Assembly: GCA_011109175.1 (NCBI GenBank)
Contig: RDEW01000035.1
Coordinates: 201,564-265,563 of the forward strand
Source: Dicyema japonicum
Lineage: Eukaryota > Dicyemida > Rhombozoa > Dicyemidae
Reading direction: 5' to 3'
Length of the DNA stretch: 64,000 nt
Shown here: piece after piece, positions 57,470-64,000 of the stretch
Layout: the number at the start of each line of letters is the position of its first letter
How positions within the stretch are numbered: position 1 is the stretch's first letter
Position numbers and translations under genes: made by a program
Notes under the pieces: model-generated
What the model saw: only the letters and a program-made list of their open reading frames with translations
The model's database searches: none
Told to the model about the DNA's origin: nothing

Positions 57470-58330
57470 GCCTTTAGGGCATATTCATTATAGTCCTCTT
57501 GTTTCTCGGTTTTATCAGAAATATTGTGAAGATATGTATTCTCACCCAAAGCTTCGCCATTAAATTTCCATTCTCCGTCTCATGATCAGGAAAAAATAAA
57601 TCATCTGCGAGAATTTCGTTATCTTGAGTTTTAATTCCATGTTTATAGTCAACACATACTTTCAGAGTTTTCTTTAGTGCAATGGTCTGTATATATGTTC
57701 TGACCGGGTATTCAATTTTTGGTGACGATTCCATCCCAGGTTAAAACAACGGGGATAATAGTGACTTTCGCTTCGTGCAATAAAGCAAGTTCGCTTGCTA
57801 AAAGATCGTACTTGTGGAATTTTTCAATTTCAACATTCTTCAAATTTTTCTGTGAAGTGATTCCAACTTCAATTAGTTTTCTTTCTCCTCAATTTGTCCA
57901 CTACGAAAATGTCTGGTTTATTGTTCATAATCTTTGTATCAGTAGTTATAGTTGAGTCAACTCTGATCTCAACAGCTTCATTAGCCACTACAGATTGGAC
58001 CAAATGGTTCTTCAATTTCTTCGACTGCTTGATTCCGAATTGGCGACACAGATTCAGATGAATACATTTTATTACTTTATTGTGTCTCTTCAAAAAATCA
58101 CTGTTAAGCATTCGTCCTCATCTGGTTGCCAGCTGATCAGCTGATTTCTTTAGAGTGGCAGTGACTGCAACTTGCTCCACCAGTTTCAAAAAACAAATTA
58201 TGGTCTTGTACCAAACACAATGTTCCTTCTGAGAGTGGGGAATTGTTCCTCACGCATTAACCATGTAGAGGATTCCGTAATGTTCGTATCTGTTTCTTGG
58301 AAGTATTCGAAGAGAGTTGAATGCAAAAGC
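57470..58330 (-). pseudogene. R2/NeSL-like LINE C-terminal domain, broken
   Basis: A different restriction-like-endonuclease LINE lineage. The minus strand reads TESSTWLMREEQFPTLRRN, then a damaged C..C..H..C cluster, then RHNKVIKCIHLNLCRQFG, VDSTITTDTKIMNNKPDIFV (the PD of the nuclease), VDKLRRKK, then NVEIEKFHKYDLLASELALL and VTIIPVVLTWDG. This order (zinc cluster, RH..V...IH, TD..I..N+PDI.V.D) is common in R2-type LINEs. Frameshifts separate the pieces. Confidence 0.65.
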
Positions 58331-59425
58331 TTCTTTTTTATTTGTTCCATTAGGTATTCATTTTGTAATCTTTGTATAATTTTAACATTTAGGCTCCCTG
58401 GTTGTTCAATGCTATATTTCCTGATAATTACGCTAATTGTTTCCGTGTTTATCCTGAAGGCGGACAGTTTTCATAAAAGTTCCTCAAATTTCGGTCAGAA
58501 GATTTTTTACACAGACTTTCGCCCGATGCTCCTTTATTTCAAGCCTTTGAGTCCACTAAGAGGGGACTGAAAGGTTATATTTACATGAGGAGATGAGGAC
58601 ATTAAGAGTTTTTGCACCATAGTCAAGTTACCAGTTAAACTTACGTCCAAGTAATCACTAGTAACTGGTCAACAATAATAAAAAAACAAGTTTTTCAAAA
58701 TTTGCTCAAAAATACAAATAATTGTCACTTAGCAGTAATTATAACACAAAGTCCACTATAAAATCAACTACAGAGATTTAGATAGCTCATCCGATGAACG
58801 TAACTTCAATTCACGTGATTACGAGGAAAAGCCGGAGTCGTTTTGGGTTCCCTTTACAGCATATTTGCATTTAGACTAATTGATCCCGTGATACCACGCT
58901 AGTCGTTTGAAGTAAAGTGGGGAAGAAAAAAGGAGAGAAATCTTCCATTAAGTATTCAGTGGAGAAATTGAAGTCATGGAGCAATGCTAGAGACATGACA
59001 TCTCAACCACTTGTTAATGACAAGATTAGATAGTCTTGACATTGATAGACATTTTAAATTGATATGTAAATTTATTTTTAATGAGGGAGACAGAAAAAAA
59101 ATATAGAAAGGGGGAGGCTACTACTACAGGACGGCTTTTATAGCCACTCTATTTCAAGCAGCATCATCTTGAGCTCGGTAAAGGCACAGAAAAAGCCGAG
59201 AAGGCTAATAGTAGGAAATACTATGGACTCTGACCGTTTCACGAAATACGTTGTGAGAAGCAAAAAAATGTTTTCTTTTTCTCGAAAAACTGGGATGTAT
59301 GTTACACTCAGAAATCATCCCATATGTGAAACTCAGTGGAGGCAACAATGCAGTGTGACCTAGTTGTAACTTAAAGAATGATATTTTCTCAAAATATAAG
59401 TGGTTATAATCATTCACAGTTTTTT
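58331..59425. other. intergenic, unassigned
   Basis: May contain more of the R2-like LINE upstream of 58.3 kb. No other feature is supported. Confidence 0.25.
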
Positions 59426-60201
59426 TCAAATTTCGATGGTAATTTTTGTGAGAGAAAACTTTCTGAATAATGTTCCAATATAAAAGTATATTAGAATCAA
59501 GGACAGCCACTCAAAGAAAGCCGTAGCACTAAGAAGCGTCTAAATACTCAAACGAAAATACTTTTGTTTGGCTCGAATAAATTAACGTGATCCTTAAAAT
59601 AATCACTAAATTAACATAAAATGTACACGAAAAAGTCGTCAAAACCAAGAAGGAAGTCAGAAACACCTGAAATAGGCAACATCCACTAGAAAAGTGATGT
59701 CGCCTCAATTTGTTGGAAATAACGGCCATCAGTGCCATCGAAATGGATAAGGAACTAAATCCAATTCCAGCACTGATGTAATGCATGGGATACTCGACAG
59801 GGATCTACAAAAGAACTCAAAGTTACCTGGAAATTAACGGTGACTAAAAATCCTAGTGAGCTAATCATTGCGAAAATAAAGCTCAGCAAATTAATGATGT
59901 TGTTGTCCTCGAGTTCCATCAGAAAACTCCTGGCAGTGACATAGTTGATGTAGATAATCAAGATATCTGCAATTAATGGTAAGCTGACTCAATGATAACG
60001 AAAAATTTAGGAAAAGCGAAAAAAAAGAACTTTCTGGTCTTTTGCGGAAAAAGTGGCTAAATATTAACATCCCTATCACCTGATAAATGGAATTGGCGTA
60101 ACAGAGTCTTTAGGCGTATCAAGTTTCTCCCAAATAACAGTACCGACGATTCCTATAAAGCAAGTTAATATGGATGCTATAATGAGAATTTTCGGATTCA
60201 T
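59426..60201 (-). CDS. DRAM/TMEM150 (Frag1) family membrane protein, paralogue 2
   Basis: Exons (minus): 60201-60080, 60056-59989, 59966-59827, 59804-59627, 59605-59562, 59539-59426; introns 23, 22, 22, 21 and 22 nt, all GT-AG; 221 residues. It starts MNPKILIIASILTCFIG, has TPIPFISHFF..PESSFFSL in the first loop, helices ILIIYINYV, SFIFAMISSLGFLVTVNF and ISMALMAVIS, then HFSSGCCLFQVFLTSF, TLLSATAFFEWLSLILI (DRAM SAICEW region) and a short end, LTKITIEI, that lines up with the DRAM1 C-terminus. Length is close to DRAM1 (238). Exon lengths 122, 68, 140 and 178 nt are the same as in the 37.5-38.5 kb paralogue. The two sit 21 kb apart in the same orientation. Autophagy role inferred from family only. 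Confidence 0.8.
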
Positions 60202-60714
60202 TTGATTTTAGGTCAGCATAATATTAATATTTTAATTTATATTATTTAGGTCTAAAATTATTATTATTTTTAAAAAATTCAAATTTAATTACTAAATTTT
60301 TTAAAAATTCAAATTTAATATCTAACCAATAATTCCTTAATAAATTTTTTCTTTAATAGATGTGGCTTAATAATAATAGATGACCACATCTCTACCAAGT
60401 TCATTCAAAGACAGGACTGGAACGATCTGCTGGATGGCCCTCCTTCATTAGTGGATGAATTGGAGTAAATCATGTACAGATAAATGAAGAAAATCCTAGC
60501 ATATTTACACTTTGTGAACGTCCTCATTAGAGACGAATCCGGCTGTTGGGTTCAATCATGATACTATAAGAAGCTTTCTCAGACCCAGGACATTCGGTGA
60601 ACATCGAAGACTTGTGGAAGTGTTCAACACAAGCTGCTGGACACCTGAGAACGATTAGCCTTCTACAAAGTGGCGAGGTTGGGACTACTAACTAACTAAC
60701 TTCGAGACGTACAT
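60202..60714. other. intergenic upstream of DRAM-like gene 2
   Basis: The first 40 nt upstream of the ATG resemble the same region of paralogue 1 (TTTTAGGTCA versus TTTTGGGTCA), so some 5' flank was duplicated too. Nothing else is supported. Confidence 0.35.
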
Positions 60715-60890
60715 ATCCAAGGTCCCCCGATTTGGGGCAAACTGAATTCGAACCAAGACATTGGGGATCCAATGCTTCCTTGTAGCCCGATTTTAAGGTA
60801 TGTAATGTCTCCTAAGTACAAGGAGAAAGGGAACAAGAAGTTACATCCAAATTGATGAGATGAAGACATTAAGTGTACTAGAGATATGTT
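60715..60890 (-). repeat. tRNA-derived SINE-like repeat, family 3
   Basis: Shares CAAGGTCCCCC, GAATTCGAACC, ATGCTTCCTTGTA, TCTCCTAAGTA and ATTGATGAGATGAAGACATT with the 0.7 kb copy. Box B lies on the minus strand. Confidence 0.55.
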
Positions 60891-61099
60891 GTAGTACTAT
60901 GTCGCCAGGACAACCACCTGACCGATTAACAATTAGGGTAATAAGCAATACATTTATTGCTTCAAAAATATTATTTCGTCAGTTCTGATAGTGGGAATTA
61001 TCTTATTAAAATACTAAAATTGGGCATCAAAAAAAATTTTATTTAAAAACTAATTGATTCATTACTTTTCTATATTAAACAAAACGTATCAAGTCGACA

Positions 61100-61262
61100 A
61101 AGAAATTACTTGAATTAAAAGAAAGCTGAAAACAGAAGACGATCTGGATGATTTGATGGAGGTTGCGAGAAACAGGGGAGGATAGATACATGGAAAAGTG
61201 AAATCTCAAATTATTTAACTTTCTGCGGACATTGCTACTAATAATAATTTTTATTATTGATT
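61100..61262 (+). pseudogene. RTE-like LINE 3' end
   Basis: Reads ELKTEDDLDDLMEVARNRGG-like residues (in part frameshifted), then a 3' end with TTTCTGCGGACATTGCT and an AATAATAAT run, the family terminus. It stops 45 nt before the tRNA gene. Confidence 0.6.
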
Positions 61263-61306
61263 CATAAAATTTTAATTATCATAGATATAGAGTTATGAAA
61301 GTGGTG

Positions 61307-61378
61307 TCCTCGTTAGTCTAGTGGTTAAGATTTCGGATTTTCATTTCGAAGTCCCGGGTTCGATTCCCGGACGGGGAA
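61307..61378 (+). tRNA. tRNA-Glu (anticodon TTC)
   Basis: 72 nt. Acceptor stem TCCTCGT pairs with ACGGGGA (one T.G wobble) with discriminator A. D-arm box A is TAGTCTAGTGG. Anticodon stem TCGGA/TTCGA closes loop TTTTCAT, giving anticodon TTC. T-arm is CCGGGTTCGATTCCCGG with box B GGTTCGATTCC. A run of six T follows directly (61,379-61,384), a Pol III terminator. All stems are intact, so this is a functional gene candidate, unlike the tRNA-derived repeats elsewhere. Confidence 0.95.
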
Positions 61379-61439
61379 TTTTTTATTTGAATTCTGATAT
61401 ATCGGTCTTCATAATTCAAAGTGATTTGCCAAAACGGAG

Positions 61440-61690
61440 TATAAAAAATTTCGTTTTATCAAGCACTCCTCATTAATTGTCCGGAAACAGTTTCAAGACT
61501 ATCACATGGATAACAACACTTGCACTCCTCGTTAATAGTCCCGGAACAGTTTCAAGACCATCACATGGATTGGGAAAATAAGGATGGTCAGGCAAAACAT
61601 GGCTCACAATTATGAACGGAATCCTCCTTGCGAATCTATTCTCCGTGTTATGAAGAAATCAAAAATTTTGCAATTTAAAAACAAGACATT
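61440..61690 (+). repeat. dispersed repeat pair (second copy 62,510-62,715)
   Basis: Both contain ACGGTTTCAAGA or ACAGTTTCAAGA, an ACATGGAT motif, AAAACATGG.TCAC, TGAACGGAATCCT, GAATCTATT and GTTATGAAGAAATCAAAAAT or ATAGTGAAGAAATCAAAAAT, about 1 kb apart. Within 61,440-61,570 a sub-block (CACTCCT.ATTAAT.GTCCGGAA.CAGTTTCAAGAC) is itself repeated. No coding frame. Confidence 0.55.
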
Positions 61691-62509
61691 ACGTAAGAAA
61701 TGTTAATGATTTCACTTTAGCACTTATGTCTTATTTAATCTTGGGTGGGTCTAATGTGCTAACTGTCTACACCTTCAATGCCAGAGACTTCAATGACCTG
61801 CCGAAGAGGCATATACTTTGTCAGCACTTGACTAAGTATTGAAGATCGATACGCTGCCTTCAAAAGACGAAAGTCAAAAAAGGCTTCGATGTGTGTCATG
61901 GATATTATAGACTAATTTTTACTTCCCTCTAAGGGGAGTCACTATGATAAGAGTTTGTACTGCACAAGAACTGGTTAATGGACTATACAGTTACTGCTAT
62001 CATTGGTAGAATAAGCATTATTCAATTACGGATTGAGCCTAATGGATCTCGGAAATTAATTTCCATTTTCAACATCTACTTTCCGCATAGTTGTAGTGTA
62101 TTGAAGGATCCGGAAGAGCTAGATATTTTCTAAAAGAATCCTTCAAACCGTTACGTAATTGGGTTCTTCCATACTTATTGCGAGTAATTGGAATTCCAAA
62201 GGAGGGGCGTAAGGAATTTCCAGGGTCAGTATTGGCGTACATTTGATGCACCTTTGACCCACTTTTTTAACCATAGTTTCAAACGTTCTGCATGCCATGA
62301 ATAACTTGGACTAGCTCCTGTCATCCTGATAAATATTAATAATCTGATCGACTAAATAATTTCTGCCGTAAAAGACATCTCTTTTATGCGACTCGAGATC
62401 TTAGAGTAGACTAACAGTAAACAGTGACCACAAATTTGTCTCTACTAGATTTGCCTTGATTCACCTCAAGTTGGCGCATGTGAATAAAAATAATCCCATG
62501 GTATCAAGG
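61691..62509. other. intergenic, unassigned
   Basis: No coding frame or repeat supported between the two repeat copies. Confidence 0.25.
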
Positions 62510-63169
62510 AAAAAAACACCTGCACATGCGGTAACGGTTTCAAGAGTCTGTATCTACATGGATCGGGAGAATAATGACGGACTTCTTTCCAACCAAAACA
62601 TGGTTCACTACTGTGAACGGAATCCTACCTTCGGCTACAAACATATTTTAGAATCTATTTATCTCTTAATATAGTGAAGAAATCAAAAATTCTGAAATTT
62701 AAAAAAGAGAAAATAATTAAAAAATATTGTTAATAATTTTTTAATAAAAAAATTAAAAAATAAAATTTAAAATTGAAAAAAAATCGTAACTTAACTTAAA
62801 GTCCCTCGCTATGCCACTTCGATAGAGTAGAGCGAAAGGGTATGAGGATATACACTTGAAAATACAGAATCAATAACCGAGAAAAAATTATTAAAAATTC
62901 CTTTATAACAAATTTCGTGAAATCAGCGATAGGATATGAACCTGGAGTGAAAGATCGAAAACAATGCTAGAAAAAAGCAGGAAAGTGACAGGTATATAGA
63001 TTCTCATGAACTCCTAGGGCTAACAGAATACACTCAAGAGGATGTAGAAAACCCTTTGATTTTTCGCCTCTTGTAACCTGGAAAATAAGGATTTTCTAAA
63101 TAAGATCATGAAGTAATAGTCACCTGTCTGTTTATTCCACATAAGAGGTTTTAGTTACCATTTTTGTCC

Positions 63170-63335
63170 ATCAAATGCAAGAAAGACGCTACCACAATTT
63201 TTATCAACGTCAACCTATTCCATCGTATAGGATTCTATTGAACCTCTTCCTGAACAATATCCCAATAGTTCTCGCGTATGCTGAAGATTTAATTATTGCA
63301 TCGAGAGACCAGTATGTTCACACTGAGGTTGCCTA
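63170..63335 (+). pseudogene. LINE RT fragment
   Basis: Reads LLNLFLNNIPIVLAYAEDLI and then IASRD: the YADD block (here YAED) of a non-LTR RT with its preceding helix. The second catalytic Asp-Asp is Glu-Asp, and the flanks are not coding. Confidence 0.6.
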
Positions 63336-63434
63336 ATATAAAATTTATTAGAACACCTGTCTAGTCGGCTAATTAATATGCAAGCCATGAAAAAATTGTT
63401 CACAGTGATATTCACCTCACTTATGTAGTTCTGT

Positions 63435-64000
63435 TTATTGCCATTCGTATTTTCTTAATAAAAAAATAATAGCGTTCCACCATATTCCGAAAACATAAAA
63501 AAATGTAAAATTAAAATCAAATAGGGATATCGTCAGAGGTTTCTCTTCTAAAAAACCCGAAATCTTTAAATCAACATAATTTAAACTATTTCCAATGAAA
63601 TAAAATTTCAAATCATTCCGGAAAATTTGAGCTTTAAATAATATAAAATGAGCGTGAATTTTGTAAATTTTACGAGGGACCGTGATAGAATGCATTTCAC
63701 AGTAACAATAATTTCCAACTTTTATATATTTCCGATTATTTGGATACCATAACCCAAAATACGTTTTATTCTACATAAAACCAATCTCCGATATATAATA
63801 TTCATTTTGAGTCAAATTGAATACAAAAAATATTTCAACTAAACTTTTTTTAGAAATAACTTAATTCTATCGCTTTCAAAATCAATTTTTGTAATTACAG
63901 TCTTTAATATCATTAGAATAGCTCATCTACACTTAAAGTTAACAATTTACGTTGTGAAGATTTTTGTAACTGAGATATTCCCACTTAATATAGCCTTGAG
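63435..64000 (-). CDS. unidentified type I membrane protein, family copy 2 (partial)
   Basis: Continues off the right edge. The last exon is 63770-63435 (111 residues plus stop), beginning right after an acceptor ATGTAG: YFGLWYPNN, KVGNYCYCEMHSITVPRKIY, FILFKAQIFRNDLKFYFIGN, then ISGFLEEKPLTISLFD and a final hydrophobic helix (FTFFYVFGIWWNAIIFLL) with a short basic end (RKYEWQ). Upstream, LKAILSGNI at the window edge aligns with LKAILSGHI of copy 1. Together with the signal peptide of copy 1 this predicts secretion with a single C-terminal anchor. The paired Cys (YCYCE) could be structural. Intervening exons are unresolved. Unknown family. Confidence 0.5.

Noticed and set aside
1-64000. CRISPR arrays, bacterial operons, or a bacterial or viral insert
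   Set aside because: No regularly spaced direct repeats, no runs of long intron-free frames, and no ribosome-binding-site pattern; all recognised host genes are eukaryotic and intron-bearing.
1-64000. Ciliate or nucleomorph origin, suggested by the tiny introns
   Set aside because: Stop codons follow the standard code, and FMR1-like, DRAM-like, BRI3, GT31 and GTF2H5 genes form an animal set; nucleomorphs lack such genes and such repeat loads.

Overview
The window looks like a nuclear genome segment of a dicyemid mesozoan (phylum Dicyemida), or of a close relative with similarly shrunken introns. It is AT-rich and the gene content is animal: an FMR1/FXR-like protein, TFIIH subunit GTF2H5, a VAP/MSP-domain protein, mitochondrial enoyl-CoA hydratase, a beta-1,3-galactosyltransferase, two DRAM-like membrane proteins, BRI3 and MFAP1. 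When these genes are aligned by eye to their families, almost every break between open frames is a GT-AG intron of only 21-34 nt. The standard stop codons act as stops. Introns of about this size in otherwise ordinary animal genes are a published dicyemid trait. I infer the taxon from gene content and intron size; no ribosomal RNA is present to confirm it.

Layout. 0-3.1 kb: repeats and a broken RTE-like LINE. 4.0-6.6 kb: a host cluster (FMR1-like, an unidentified four-exon gene, GTF2H5), the last two meeting tail to tail with overlapping stop codons. 7.7-10.6 kb: a pogo-like transposase remnant with a LINE inserted in it, an RTE-like 3' end and a SINE. 10.7-11.3 kb: the VAP-like gene. 11.5-17.5 kb: repeats, including a LINE 3' fragment with a perfect 10-bp target-site duplication. 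17.6-18.4 kb: an unidentified Gly/Tyr/Asn-rich protein. 20.0-21.0 kb: enoyl-CoA hydratase. 22-30.6 kb: repeats, including a 522-residue intact reverse transcriptase frame. 31.3-32.3 kb: the galactosyltransferase. 33.4-36.9 kb: LINE, integrase and SINE remnants. 37.5-38.5 kb: DRAM-like gene 1, with a LINE 3' end just upstream. 38.6-44.2 kb: LINE fragments. 44.6-45.6 kb: a predicted secreted/membrane protein whose paralogue is at 63.4-64.0 kb. 46.1-48.2 kb: an RTE-like LINE with endonuclease and RT parts. 48.3-48.7 kb: BRI3. 49-55 kb: repeats, including a LINE with two N-terminal PHD-like fingers. 55.6-56.9 kb: MFAP1. 57.5-58.3 kb: an R2-type LINE tail. 59.4-60.2 kb: DRAM-like gene 2. 61.3 kb: tRNA-Glu(TTC).

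The host genes do not form one pathway; they are housekeeping or signalling genes scattered among retroelements. At least four LINE lineages (RTE-like, a restriction-like-endonuclease type, a Jockey/CR1-like type and a second R2-like type), three SINE-like families, a pogo transposase and an integrase remnant account for much of the rest. Most LINE copies are broken and truncated. Exon limits were worked out by hand from reading frame, GT-AG sites and family alignment; those marked tentative could shift.
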